From: Chrysophaeum taylorii | Lineage: Eukaryota; Sar; Pelagophyceae; Pelagomonadales; Pelagomonadaceae | Assembly: GCA_029834535.1 (NCBI GenBank) | Contig: JAQMWT010000365.1 | Location: 1 to 64,000, forward strand | Direction of reading: 5' to 3' | Length of the DNA: 64,000 nt | In this document: piece by piece, positions 49,911-60,533 of the stretch | Layout: each line of letters starts with the position of its first letter | Position numbering within the stretch: the stretch's first letter is position 1 | Made by a program: the position numbers and the translations under genes | Notes under the pieces: model-generated | Seen by the model: only the letters and a program-made list of their open reading frames with translations | The model's database searches: none | What the model was told of the DNA's origin: nothing

Positions 49911-51167
49911 TTTGGGGCGTCGGACGTTTGGCTCGGCTTTGGCTTTGTCGTCGCATCTATATCCAATATATATTTCCAATATCCCTATACTTTGGTTTGA
50001 AAATGCCGCGAACGTTGGGTTTCGCGACTCTTCCCCCGGTCCTTCCCCTCTGGTCTTCCGCGTGTAGGAAGCAAGCACTTCTAACGGACCGTCCGGAAAC
50101 GTCCGCCCATTTAGACAGACAGACAGACAAACATCTGTCGATTAGTAGTTAGGACTGCTAAGAGGGGGGGGTGTGTGTGGGGAGCATGAAGGATGTGGTT
50201 TGTTTGTTTGTCCCTCGACTTAGGGTAAGGATCAGGTAGGCCCGCGAGCCGGGCATTGATCCTCCAAGCCGTCTACGGCGACCTCGCAGACTATTTCCAC
50301 GACCCGCGGCGGCTCTTTCAGCGCGCCATTCTCACGCCCCGTCGAAACGATGTTGTCGATGCTGACAACGCGCGCATGACCGCGGCCTTTCCCGGAGACG
50401 AGGCGTCGGAGTTCTTTTTGGCAGACTAGGTTGGGTCGGAAGACGACGCCTCGCTCTTTACAGTCGAGTTTTCAACTCCCTGACCAGCAACGGCATGCTG
50501 ATTTTGAGCGCGAGCTGAAGGTCTTCGCAACCTCGACCCGTCGCACGGCCACTGCAACGGTACCAGACACATGATCGATCGTGTCGTTGTCAAGACAGAC
50601 AAACATCTGTCGATTAGTAGTAAGGACAAGAGCCAGGGCCAGACGCCCCGCGAGGTCGGCGTCCTCTTGCCCAAGCCCGTCTTCTGCCACGTCCAGCTCT
50701 ACGTGGCTCTCTGTCGATCGGCATCCCCGAGGATATACTCATCTGGGTCGACGACTCCACCCTACCCCACACGTGCTGCGCAATACCGATAAGCCCCCTC
50801 CCGGCGTCTACACGCGCACTATAGGTGAACTTACTGGGACCACGTGAACTTACTGGGGTTTGAGATTGGGACTAGGTGAGCTTAGTGACCAGGTGAACTT
50901 ACTGGGACCAAGTGAACTTACTGGGGTTTTTAGAGTGAACGCAAAGGCTAGCGGCGTGTACGGATCCAAGCAGCTTAGATTGGCGGAGGTGAGAGCGACG
51001 AGCTCGAAGGAGAGTGGGGTGAGTGGATGTGAGCACGAGTGGGCTTACACCGAACTTACTGGGGTTAGAGATTGGGACTAGGTGAACTTACTGGGACCAG
51101 GTGAACTTACTGGGGTTAGAGATTGGGACCAGGTGAACTTACTGGCGAACTTACTGGCCTGCACTTG

Positions 51168-52499
51168 TTATTTATTATTAGGGTGTCATAATAAGATCCC
51201 GGAAGTCCAACGGACAAAAACTTGTGCACTTACTTTCCAGACGATTCACAGCGCGCTTGGAATCTGCTTCACGGCCGTGCCTGTCATTACCACAACTTTC
51301 TGTGCCCGGAAAGTCGCTTCGGTGAACTCAGAGAACGGCTGTTGGATTAGCATGACTTCTGGAGGGATTAGGAATCTCCTCTGCGCGCCAACTCCGCGTT
51401 GCGCAGGGAGGTATCGCACTTTGATCTCGACGAGATACCGTGGTTCATCGACTACGACAAAGGCACATCCTAACAACATTCGTCGGCCGAGGACGAATGG
51501 CGGTTGCGAAAACAAAGGCGAGTGCAACACATACCTGAAACGAAGCGTTGCGCGCGGAACTCACGCCGAGACCTCGCGAAGGATAGGTAGCATATTCGGA
51601 GGCGCGCGCGGGCATTGCGACTCCAAGGCGACGAGGGCGGCGACGAATGCGTGCGACAATCGTGCGAATGATTGCGTGGGACAGCAACATGTTGACGACA
51701 CTCCGCGTCACAAGCGCTTGCGACGATGTTGGCTGCGCACTTTCCTTAGAGCAGGCCTCTGCGCGCGCTCGTCCTCGTGCGCGCTCCGACTCCTTCTGCG
51801 TGTCTCGAGCAGAGCGTGGCCCATCGCGACGCGCGACATCTCCTCGTTGCATCCCTCGAAATCAGTCCTTGATCCTTCCGAAAAGCGTCGAAACACGGCC
51901 CGTTCAACCGGAATCAAGGATCCGGGGGCTTGTCTCGCCGACTCTCGGCGGCTGAAAAAAAAAAAACAAAGCCGGAGTTTGGCCACTCCGAGCTTCATGC
52001 CGCTGGTCGATCTCCTTGACACCTCACAGCGGCCCGTATGGCGACGGAGGAATTGGCGTCGGTGGGGCTAGTCGGCCTTTGGCTGAACGGGAACTCTCAC
52101 GAGGAGGACAAGGGAAGGAAGCCGTAGTATCCGGAGCAACGTAGTTTTAATTAATAAATAAATTAATGGAGGCCCGCCGGTTGCACCGAGGGTGCATGCA
52201 GGTCGTGGCGGTGCCTAGAGTGCGCGACAACGCGAAGTCGGCCGAGTTCCTTGGTCCGGGTGGTTTGTGGAGCGAGCATCCACGCAGGGGCTGCGAGAGC
52301 TCGAAAGCGAGGAGGTCGGAGGTGGCACGTCCGTGGGAGACGCAGGGAGAGGTGCCTACACTACAAATAAATCGAGGCGACCGACCACATCCACGGTGGG
52401 CGGCCCACCCACGGGAAAAAAAAAAACTGGGCTGTCCGCCACAACACCTTCTTCTAGGGCGCAACACCGAATTCTAATCCAATAGTTGCGAGGGAACCT
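51168..52499. other. Mostly non-coding; possible minus-strand gene fragment at 51246-51530
   Basis: The minus strand at 51246-51530 encodes a protein-like segment (AFVVVDEPRYLVEIKVRYLP, FLIPPEVMLIQQPFSEFTEA, RAQKVVVMTGTAV) with regular composition. Sequence to its left on that strand (51530-51852) is coding-like but in another frame. I cannot name a family. The plus strand is also open here (51082-52071) but reads as low-quality sequence. From 52072 to 52499 I see only short frames and an A-run near 52420. Confidence 0.4.
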
Positions 52500-53878
52500 T
52501 CAACGACGACGACGACTACGACGACGGCGGTGGCGGCGGCGGTGGCGGCCGAGCATGATGGGTCGGAGGTGAAGGAGGGGGGGCGGGAATATGGGCATGC
52601 TGGCGTCGGGAAAGAGGAGGTGGGAGCTTTGGCGGTGGCTATTGAGGACGCCCTGTTGGCGCCTGGCGCGGTGGTGCATCCAGGCGCACTTTGGCGAGTC
52701 GTTTGGGCGCGTGCCCATCCAGACCGAACCGCCCTTTTCGTGCGGGCGGTTGATCTTGGCACAGAGGGCGTCGAGGCGGCGGGTCGCGTCGGGGACGGTC
52801 CCCTGGGAGACGTATCTCTTGTGGTGGAGGAGCAACAAGGGTCCGAAAATAGGGGTCGCGCAGCGCGTGGGCCTCTCGGCGTCGCGGACGTTGAAAGCTG
52901 AGGGGAGAGCACCGAAGGTCCAACCTCCGTCGGTCGCGTTGGTCGTCGCGTTCCGGCAGTTCCGGTCCATCAATCTGGCGAGGGGAGCCTGGTCGCCCCC
53001 AAAGCTGCGGGCCGCGTAGGAGGAGCGGTTGGCGCTGGCGGCGTCGAGCAAGGCAGCGTAGTAATCGAGATAGGTGCGTATCCACTCGTTGGCGAATCTC
53101 TCTGCTTTGGGACCTCTCCTGACGGCGAAGGCGCCGCCCTGGGCCCCCGAGCAGAATTCCCCCGCGCGGTCGAGGCACTTGGCGTTGAGGCTCGCCGAGA
53201 AGGGTTGGGTGTCAGCACGCCGCCACACGCATCTCTGTGCCTCGGAAAACGCCGATTCTTCGAGAGACGTTTTGGCAAAAATTTTGCCGCGGATGTCGAA
53301 GCGGTGACGCCGGTGCAAGTCTTTTAACGCGATCGAAACGTCACCGCAGAAAAAGGTGTCGTCGTCCACGAAGAGCGTGAGGTCGTAGGGGCCGCGGCCG
53401 AGATTTGCGATGCGGCCGACTCTAGACCTCACCTTGAGCCGACGCTCGCGGAGCAAAGGATTTGAAGTTTCGCCAAACAGAAGCGAGTGCTGCACAACGC
53501 CTGGCAGCCCGTCGGGAACCACCAAGTCGAACAATCTGCTGCTAAAGTTGTAGCTCTCGACCACCGCTTTCACCTGCGCCTCCTCGAGGTCCGTGAACAG
53601 GCACACGGGGACCGCGCCGCGCAGACTCGACGCCGACAAGACAACATTCCGGAGCTTACGCCGCGCCTCGCTCAGGTTAAACACGCTCTCCACGACCATG
53701 TTCCTCGTGTAGCACACCCCCACGCTGCCGTTCGACCCCAACGCCCCTGTCGCCATCACGACGACCGCCCGCAACATCCCGTTCAACGGTTCACGCACGA
53801 CCCCATCCTCGACCGAATATTTTGTACGCAAATACATACACGCAAAACACAAATACAATAATACAAATACAGCTGATA
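52500..53878 (-). CDS. Type II membrane glycosyltransferase (GT-A, DxD), 5' end unresolved
   Basis: The open frame runs to TGA at 52500 and extends leftward past the first ATG (53837) without a stop to about 53960. Hydrophobic residues just before that ATG (LSAVFVLLYLCFACMYL) look like a Golgi signal-anchor, so the true start is probably in an upstream exon; a TTATCAG acceptor preceded by CTTAC repeats lies at about 53871-53890. The catalytic part has RRKLRNVVLSASSLRGAVPV (opening strand), CLFTDLEE, then the metal-binding DxD in YDLTLFVDDDTFFCG, and QGGAFAVRRGPKAERFANEW followed by GDQAPLARL, typical of nucleotide-sugar GT-A enzymes. N-glycosylation sequons are plentiful (NGS, NFS, NRS). The last 40 residues are Arg-rich from a GTC/CGC simple repeat. 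Substrate unknown. Confidence 0.75.
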
Positions 53879-53960
53879 AGGGTAAGTAAGTAAGCAAGCG
53901 CCCCCATCGTCGACTTCCGAACCCGAAGAAAAAGACGGGTGAAAGAAATTCGGGACCGCC

Positions 53961-55221
53961 CGGTTGATCGTCAAGGGCATCGACCAGTTAGTTCGACATG
54001 GGATTTTGCCGATCGTTGGTCGTGAAGAGGGGTCGAAAGGACCGTCGGCCGCAGAAGAAGCACCTTGTAGTTTTTTATACAAGTACAAACTGTATAGTTT
54101 CGACCAAAGGCCCTGCTGCGACGGCCACTAATATATATAATAATTAAGTCTGCTTCTTATAAATCTAGTCTTTACTCTACAGTAGTAGTCTTTCTCTTTC
54201 GAATCTGTCTGCTTTTAGAAGTTCTGGCAAATGATGGGCTTCAAGACGCAACGACTCTTGATGAACTGGTGTTGCGGATATGTCGACGACGATGGTCTTG
54301 GGAATCAATCATTTTGGCGCTCGAGGTCATCCATCCCTGCGTCATCCGTCGCGCATCAGGGAACTGACTGACTGACTGACTGACTGACTGACGTGCAGGC
54401 GATGATGATGAAAAGCAGTGGGGTTGACATTATCAGCGATGATGCCAGACGTCCTCGACACATTCTTACCTCGGGCGCCTGACTCGTGGCCATTTTCACC
54501 GCATAGAGGTCGCCGCCGCCGAATTCGCGTCGCTCGCCCGAGAAAGGAAGGCCGTGTTATCGCCGACCGAGACACGTAGTGGCCTCCGTCTCGAAGCCCA
54601 TCAAAGCAAAGGGCCCGCAGCGGCTTGCCGAGGTTGGACCACATCATATTGATGTTGGCCACCGTCGTCTCCTCGAAGAATCTATTAGTTCCGTCAAAGA
54701 ACTGTTCGCGTCTCTACCGCAAACTTGTCTTCCGCGTACCTCGAGCGCCGATTTTTCCCGTCTCCTGTTCTGCGATCTTCCGCAGGTTTTCAAGATATTC
54801 CCGGACGTGTGATGTGCGCAAAGCCACATGCCTTACCGACGACACGGTAGCTCTGAATTTGCTGCACTTGCGTTTGGCAGCCACGCGCCGCGCAAGAAGA
54901 CTCTTTCTTTCTGCCGTCGCTCTCCCATCAGTAGGGGCGCAGAGCACTCTGCGGGCTCCTGCTCCTGGTCGCCATGAACACTGTCGGCTCGGTCGGTGCA
55001 GTACCTGCACGTACGGTACGTCGCGCGTCGCCAGAGCACAGAGCGTACCTTCACATCTGTTTCTGGAATTTTTTTCGAGGCGATGGGTGAGCAGCGGCAG
55101 CAGGAGAGGCTTGAAAGGCGGGCGGGCGGGATTTTGGGATTGAGATAGAAGACCAATAATAAGTGCCAGGTGTTACCTATTGTGTCCAAAGTTCGCGAAG
55201 GAAGAGTATGGCGCTCGGTCC
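53961..55221. other. Intergenic with fragmentary minus-strand coding at 54.56-54.83 kb
   Basis: 54363-54392 is a (TGAC)n microsatellite. On the minus strand, 54550-54670 gives INMMWSNLGKPLRALCFDGL then RDGGHYVSRS, and 54720-54830 gives REYLENLRKIAEQETGKIGA in another frame; together they look like a decayed or spliced host gene of unknown type. 54.9-55.2 kb holds nothing clear. Confidence 0.35.
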
Positions 55222-56553
55222 CTATGCAATGTTGCAGATGGAGGACTTGGTGTTGACGAGGGAGCGGTCGGGCGGGCCGTCGAAAAAGTCCATCATAGCC
55301 GCGAGGTCGAAGTCGATGCCGCGGCGGCGAGCGGCCTCGGTTCCAAAATCGTCGACGTTCGGGATGCCTTTTTGGTACATGAAGGCCGTGAGCTGGAGTA
55401 GTTTGTCGAGATCGTCGTCGGTCATGCCCCCGACTTTGGACAATACAGTGTAGTGTCCGACATCGACGGGCCACTTCTCGCGGTCGGGGTCCTCGTCATC
55501 AATCCATAAAGCGATGTCCTCGGTCGCATTGTCGAGGAGCTCGCGGAGTCGTGGTACGTTGATATCAACGTCGCGGCGCGCGAGTTCGTAGGCGTGCTGG
55601 ATGACGGCGAGCCGGACGAGAACGGTCCTGAGGCCGCTGTGGACGTCCCAGACCTTGGCCGTGCCGTCGTTCGAGCCGGAGACGAGGTACTGGCCGTCCG
55701 GCGAGAAGGCGACCGAGTTCACGTAGCTTCTGTGGCCTCTCAGGATGTGGACGAGGTCGAAGTCATCGTACCTCGCGTCCCAGAGGCGGATCGTCGCGTC
55801 GTACGAGGCCGACGCGAGGATTCCATTCAAGGAAAAGGCGAGGGCCTCGACCATCTTGGTGTGGCCTCTGAGGATACGAAATGTTTTGCGCGGTCCGTGG
55901 ACATCCCAGAGACGGACGATCGCGTCGGCGGAGCCCGTGGCGAAAATCGGTCTGGAGAGAGAAAAGGCGACAGCGCGGACGCTGTCGCCGTGATCCTCTA
56001 CAAAACAGAGGTGTATCGGATCGGTGGGCGACCTGACGTCCCAGAGCGTGGCGGTGCGGTCGTCGGAGGCACAAGCGAGAACCCAAGCTCTCGAAATCGC
56101 GACGTCTCGAATCTTACTCTTGAAACCGAGGCCCCGGAGCGTGTTGATATAGCAGAATAGCGAGCCCACCTCCCAGAGCTTCACGGTCGAGTCCCACGAG
56201 GCGCTCGCAACAAACGCGCCGTCGGGCGCGAACGTGATCGCGCACACGTTATCGCGGTGACCGTCGAACGTCGTCGCCAGCGTTGGCTCGCGCCGATCCG
56301 CGAGGTTCCACACGTTGATTTTCCTCGAGTGGCTCGCCACCATAAGAGGAACGGCCTCATTTGGCGACAGCGCAACAGCACGAACGTAATGCGACTCGAC
56401 CCGGCATAGACGCTCCTTCGACTTGAGGTCCACGATCCCGGCCCCGCGCTCGGTTGCGTCCACGAGATTATTGCTGTCCACGGCGACGCACAGCACCCAC
56501 CGGCCGACCTTTTTTACAGTAGTCTCTTCGAACGACGATCTCCACGTTATCAT
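55222..56553 (-). CDS. WD40-repeat protein (443 aa)
   Basis: ATG 56553 to stop 55222, unbroken. Residues 50-330 contain about seven WD repeats with typical GH...V..VAFSPDG......S.D.T..LWD blocks: DGHRDNVCAITFAPDG / ASASWDSTVKLWEV; DHGDSVRAVAFSLSRP / ATGSADAIVRLWDV; RGHTKMVEALAFSLNG / ASASYDATIRLWDA; RGHRSYVNSVAFSPDG / VSGSNDGTAKVWDV. The N-terminal blades are more diverged. The C-terminal 110 residues (DNATEDIALWIDDEDPDREK, then GGMTDDDLDKLLQLTAFMYQ) form a separate helical acidic domain I do not recognise. WD40 proteins are scaffolds; partner unknown. No signal peptide. Confidence 0.88.
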   Translation of the reverse strand: MITWRSSFEETTVKKVGRWVLCVAVDSNNLVDATERGAGIVDLKSKERLCRVESHYVRAVALSPNEAVPLMVASHSRKINVWNLADRREPTLATTFDGHRDNVCAITFAPDGAFVASASWDSTVKLWEVGSLFCYINTLRGLGFKSKIRDVAISRAWVLACASDDRTATLWDVRSPTDPIHLCFVEDHGDSVRAVAFSLSRPIFATGSADAIVRLWDVHGPRKTFRILRGHTKMVEALAFSLNGILASASYDATIRLWDARYDDFDLVHILRGHRSYVNSVAFSPDGQYLVSGSNDGTAKVWDVHSGLRTVLVRLAVIQHAYELARRDVDINVPRLRELLDNATEDIALWIDDEDPDREKWPVDVGHYTVLSKVGGMTDDDLDKLLQLTAFMYQKGIPNVDDFGTEAARRRGIDFDLAAMMDFFDGPPDRSLVNTKSSICNIA

Positions 56554-56843
56554 GTCCTCCTCCTGATAACTCTCCGCCGCTTCGCGTTGTGTTTCTTTGC
56601 ACCCGAAACTACGGAGGCAAGGTAAGAACTTCGTGAGGTCTGAGGAAGAAGAAGAACGTTATTAATTTATTACTTTTTGGAAGCTTCCTGTGGCGATAAT
56701 ATTGAACCTAGAGTGTACAAACTGTGGCGAAGTAATACATCATCTAAACGGAATGTTTATTCGAGGCCTACCTGTTGTTGTTCTCAAGTAAGTGAAGGCC
56801 TTAGGTTTCTGAAGGAAAGGTTGCGACCGATACCTTCGACGGC
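56554..56843. other. Intergenic
   Basis: The divergent region between the WD40 gene and the broken SAP-like gene. AT-richer, no motif I can name. Confidence 0.5.
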
Positions 56844-58137
56844 ATGGAATCGCAGGCAGTGCCTATGGCCTGCCGCGACAAGGCCAAGCTCGTAGTCCGC
56901 GAGGCGGCGATGCGTGTCGTGGCCATCGGGGGGGCTGTCGCGAGCGCTTTGAAGAAGGCGCAGCCCGAGACTGCGGCCTGGGCGAGCGTCAGCTACAGGG
57001 CGGTCGCAGATCGCGTTGCGACGATAAAGGAAACCGGGCTTGCGGCTATCATCAAAGAAAACGTGCCACCGCCGCCGCCACCGCCGCCGACGACGACGGA
57101 GCTGCCACTCGAGGAGTGCCGGGAGCTCTGGATCAAAAAGACCAGCGCGGACGGGGCGGGCGTCTTGGCTGACGGTCAGTACTCTCGCGGCCTCGAGAAG
57201 GTCGTGGACAGCTGCAGCACGCTATACGGCGAGGACGCGAAGTGGTCCTCGGAGAAAAAACTCGGTGAGGATCGGATCTACGCCGCGTCGCCTTGAATCT
57301 CCTAGAGACGCTCGAGTGCTTACGCCAGGCGTGGCGGGCTGCGCTCCAGCCCGAGGAGGTCAACCGCTAGGCATGGTCCAAGTCCGGCCTTCCCCCCTTC
57401 AACCAGGCCCCCTATTGGATCCAGCTCTACCAGGAGTAGCAGCGGGACGCCGCCCGCGCGGCGCCGGCGGGCGAACTCTCCACGGTTCAGAACACGTCTG
57501 CGCTGACGCTGTTCCCGCCTTCTCGGAAAAAAACGCGCCACCCCCGCCGCCAACGCCACCCCGGATGCCGACCCGGAATCCGAAGCTCCCAACGCCGGCG
57601 GCGCTCGCCTGACATCTGCTGACCTCCAAAGCTGTCCTGGCGCCACCAACTCCGCGTAGAAACTCCGGCTCTCTTACGTCAAGCAAGGCGTCTCGGCCAT
57701 CATCAAGGGCTACTCGGTAAAGGCCATCAAGGAGCAGCTTGGCAAGCACAACCTCGGAGCCTACACCACCCAGGACCCCGGCAAGATCGCCCTCCTTCAA
57801 CACCTCGAAGCCCAGTTTGGCATGAAAATCCTCCTCTCCTGGCTCCCCGAGAGGCATAGTTTGCCCCCGGCAGCGAGAGCGCGTGCGAGGCACCGCCCAA
57901 CAAAAAAAAAGACGCACGCGCTCTCGCTGCCCAAGAAAAAAAAGAAGCCCGACGACGACATAGACGCCTTCCAACTCAAAGAAGCCAAGGCCGAGGAGTG
58001 CATAGCCGCCAAGTCCAAAAAAACGCGCCTCGAAGGCCCATCGGGTGCCGCTTTCCCCCATTCAAGCTCCCAACACCACCTCGAGTGTCTGAGTCGCCCT
58101 CGGGCTCTCAGACACTCCTCTAACCTTCGCTTCTAAG
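56844..58137 (+). pseudogene. Frameshifted SAP-like protein gene
   Basis: ATG 56844 opens a 150-codon frame with helical Ala-rich sequence (VREAAMRVVAIGGAVASALK), a Pro run from CCGCCG repeats, then ECRELWIKKTSADGAGVLAD and VVDSCSTLYGEDAKW, before it stops at 57296. Downstream, other frames keep coding character: LECLRQAWRAALQPEEVNR (about 57305-57370), ARAAPAGELST (about 57450), then LSYVKQGVSAIIKGYSVKAI and LGKHNLGAYTTQDPGKIALL (about 57670-57800), which resembles a SAP-type helix-extension-helix, and a basic tail with KKKKKPDDDIDAFQLKEAKA. Three or more frame changes make it a dead copy. The family and original function are unknown; chromatin or DNA binding is a guess from the SAP-like part. 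Confidence 0.45.
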
Positions 58138-60022
58138 TTATTTGGGCGTCCAGACAGACCGTCTGGAAGCATAGCAAAGCTCACCAGAAGTTCCGGTGTC
58201 GGGGCCTCCGTGGGGACTCGTAGGAGTCCGCTCGCAACTTTCCTTCAGAAACCCGCGCAATTCAACCCCCAGAAAATCACCGTCCGAGTGAAGATTTTCG
58301 TGCCCGATAGATTTTACTCGGGTGACCGTCCACGCCGCTAGACCCCAGCTTTCTTCTCAGGACTTCGAAAGGGCACCATGAGTCGTTGTTTTGAGCCTTT
58401 GCGGGTCGAATGGCCGAGCACATCGCGAGCCGCTCGCTCGCATTTTTTCCTTCACTTATCTGAGAATAATAACAGGTAGGTAGAGTAGAAGAGAGCGAAG
58501 AAATGAGCATCACAAAGGACGGCGAAGAGAAAACACAAGCAGGGGGCCGATGGTGAGCAAGAACCGAAAGGAGAAAGGGTGAGGGCGGCAAAGAAAAGTG
58601 CAGGAAAAGGAAAGAAGGCGAGCCGGAGTGGCAGTGGTTGAAGCGAGATGCAAGCAGAAGAAGCGACATACCACGCCAGGCTTGATACCATTTTTCAACT
58701 GTACAACCAAACGAACTGACGACTTTGGTTTAGGAATGCGCAAAGCTCCTTACCTTTACACCCGACCTTCCGGCGTCACTGCAATGTTGGCCTGTTCACG
58801 ACGTGACGCTATAACGAACGTCCTAGAGATATATAGATCTCGCACCGTCCCTGCACAGATGGATGGCGTGCCTTTGCACTCGGGCAACGTCTTTGTATTT
58901 CCGTTTTGCTCCCTGGTTGAGCCACCATATCCCTGCCTCACTTCGCTGTCGGCTATGAACAACCCCGAAGCCCGTAAGAATTCGCACTTGACCAGTGAGG
59001 AAACAAACTTAGGGCAGTTTTTTGGCCCAAACTTCAACCACGCGTCGTAGTTTCTAAGTTTATCCTCCCTCCGTTTCCCCCACAACATGGTGGGTCACAT
59101 CTACGTTCGGAGAGCGTATCACTTTCTCTCAACGCACCAGTTCGGAGTCTCACTTTGGCGGCGCCCGTCAACAACTTCAAATTGAAACAGACTCGAGCTC
59201 TTTGGCCGGTTTGATAGTGTGGGCAAGCAAGAAACTGTGGGATCCTGTCGACGAGAGTATCACGAAGCGCACGGAGGAGTATATAGAGGGCGAGCGAGAG
59301 AAAGAACGCGTTGCCTTGCAGTGGAGTCTCGATTTCGTGGGTGGATGCAGCCTGAATGCCGGCTCCGACGTCGACACCGAATGCGACTGGAAAGGCAATC
59401 ATCGACTGCCAGAGCTCATGGATACTTGTGATCGATGTCTTGAGATACCGCATTTGTCTGGAAAAACAAATCATCATTGGCAAGTCGACGGCTATATTGC
59501 TGACAATGCTCGCGCCGTTTTTACACGAATTTCAACTAGAGACAGAGAAACAGTCTGAAATAGGAAAGCACAAACGCGGCGCCTTGGTGGTGGTGTAATG
59601 CGACAGCGGTAGTGGCTGTCTCTACGTCTTGTATCTGACGACTTTAACGAGACAGCTAAACAGTGATAATAAGCACCGTGTAGACTACAACCAAGTTGCT
59701 TGGCGGCTATGTGATACAGGAAGAAAACGTCTAGAGACCGCAATAAGTCACACGATAAACAAACTCCGACGCGGTCTCGACAATCAATTCCTCGGGAATC
59801 CATCGTTCGTGGGCACCGAGCCCGACTGAAGAAAGAAACTTTGCAGTAGCAATTTTATGTTGCCGACGCGAACCCGATTTTTGAGTACAATAACGTCGAG
59901 ATCGACAATCCGGAGGCAATCGTTACAAACAAATTTGGGCGTCCTGTACGAAATACGACAGATTCATCCGGATACAATGCTGCGGGCAGGAACCGGGGTT
60001 AGAGTCCGTTGGGTTGAAGAGG
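58138..60022. other. Gene-poor stretch with a possible minus-strand fragment at 59.03-59.53 kb
   Basis: 58138-59030 has short frames only. On the minus strand 59200-59530 is protein-like: SLVEIRVKTARALSAI in one frame and LPMMICFSRQMRYLKTSITS, WQSMIAFPVAFGVDVGAGIQ and FLSLALYILLRALRDTLVD in the next. The hydrophobic patches suggest a membrane protein fragment, but the frame change and lack of a known domain leave it unresolved. Confidence 0.35.
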
Positions 60023-60529
60023 ATGAGGTTGCTGTTGTTGTTGTTGCCGGGCGTCGCCGCGCTGAGCACGTTCACGAAGACGGCGTGGAACAAGAAGCTC
60101 CGGAGCCTGACGAAGGAGAACTTCGAGAGCATCTACGAGTGGGAGGCGTGGTTGGAAGCCGAGGCGGGGTCGTCAACGTATGCGAAAGCGATGCGGCGCC
60201 TCGGGCACATGTCGAAGAGCTTTGGAATTCCTCTGCGTGAAGGTTTTATGGCCGACGCCAAGGCGACCGCAAAGCGCCGCGAGCAGCAGGCGGCCTACGT
60301 GGCGGCGCAGGAGGAAGCGCGCTTGGCGAAGATCGCCGAGGCCGAGGACGGGCTCCGAGGAGCCGCCGATTCCGACGACATCGAGGCGATCGACGCCGCG
60401 CTCGCAGCGGCGACCGAAGCGAATGTTCCGGAGGACTCCGACGCCTGGGCCCCCGCCCGCGAAGCCAAGGTCAAGTGTGAGGCTGCCGCAGAGCCCCCCG
60501 AACAAGAAGAGTCCGAGGAGGGGGCTTAA
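60023..60529 (+). CDS. Secreted or plastid-targeted acidic helical protein (168 aa)
   Basis: ATG 60023 to TAA 60529. A clear signal peptide (MRLLLLLLPGVAALS) is followed by a basic stretch (TFTKTAWNKKLRSLTK) that could serve as the transit part of a bipartite plastid signal, although the residue at the predicted cleavage site is Ser or Thr rather than Phe. The mature part has FESIYEWEAWLEAEAGSSTY and FGIPLREGFMADAKATAKRR, then a long Ala/Glu/Asp helix (EDGLRGAADSDDIEAIDAAL) and a Glu-rich end. No family recognised. Its stop lies 4 nt from the stop of the convergent racemase gene, so the 3' UTRs must overlap. Confidence 0.7.
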   Translation: MRLLLLLLPGVAALSTFTKTAWNKKLRSLTKENFESIYEWEAWLEAEAGSSTYAKAMRRLGHMSKSFGIPLREGFMADAKATAKRREQQAAYVAAQEEARLAKIAEAEDGLRGAADSDDIEAIDAALAAATEANVPEDSDAWAPAREAKVKCEAAAEPPEQEESEEGA

Positions 60530-60533
60530 TATA

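Larger units (their letters stand above)
46620..50105 (-). mobile_element. Crypton-like tyrosine-recombinase DNA transposon with 15-bp inverted termini
   Basis: Bounded by CGGACGTTTCCGGAC at 46620-46634 and its exact reverse complement at 50091-50105, and inserted in the TGTC tract of Helitron E7. It carries one intact gene (47232-49733), a GGCGCCGAA minisatellite in its 3' part and an 18-bp-type tandem repeat upstream of the gene. No reverse transcriptase is seen, so it is not a DIRS/Ngaro retroelement. Classical Cryptons lack terminal inverted repeats, so this may be a distinct subgroup. No clear target duplication is visible. The intact reading frame and the nesting order make it the youngest insertion of the cluster. 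Confidence 0.75.
45581..50154 (-). mobile_element. Helitron copy E7, nested in composite B and split by a transposon
   Basis: Minus-strand full-length copy: 3' end CAAGTGCAGGCC at 45581, 5' end TTAGTAGTTAGGA at 50154. Its body is 45581-46619 and the remaining 49 nt are 50106-50154, the gap being the 3,486-bp tyrosine-recombinase element. The helicase relic reads LQAVYGDLADYFHDPRRLFQ (about 46470-46530) and QGQTPREVGVLFPKPVFCHV (about 46070-46130). Insertion between TCGA and CTGC of the host copy, without duplication. Confidence 0.87.
45520..51167 (+). mobile_element. Composite Helitron B (plus copy E8 with nested E7, itself holding a tyrosine-recombinase element)
   Basis: Starts TCTTAACTACTAATCGACAG at 45520, again abutting the previous copy's CTTG. 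After the TGTT tract and CTTTAAATGTCGA (to 45580) it is interrupted by minus copy E7 (45581-50154). It resumes CTGCTAAG at 50155 with the same poly-G/GT spacer as composite A, then TCCCTCGACTTAGGG, the helicase remnant and subterminal repeats, and ends CTTG at 51167. Near 50592-50625 the helicase relic is replaced by a short piece of Helitron 5'-end sequence (CAGACAAACATCTGTCGATT). Confidence 0.85.

Noticed and set aside
51082-52071. 329-codon plus-strand ORF
   Set aside because: It begins inside the Helitron's 3' repeats and has erratic composition; the minus strand at 51246-51530 reads more like protein.
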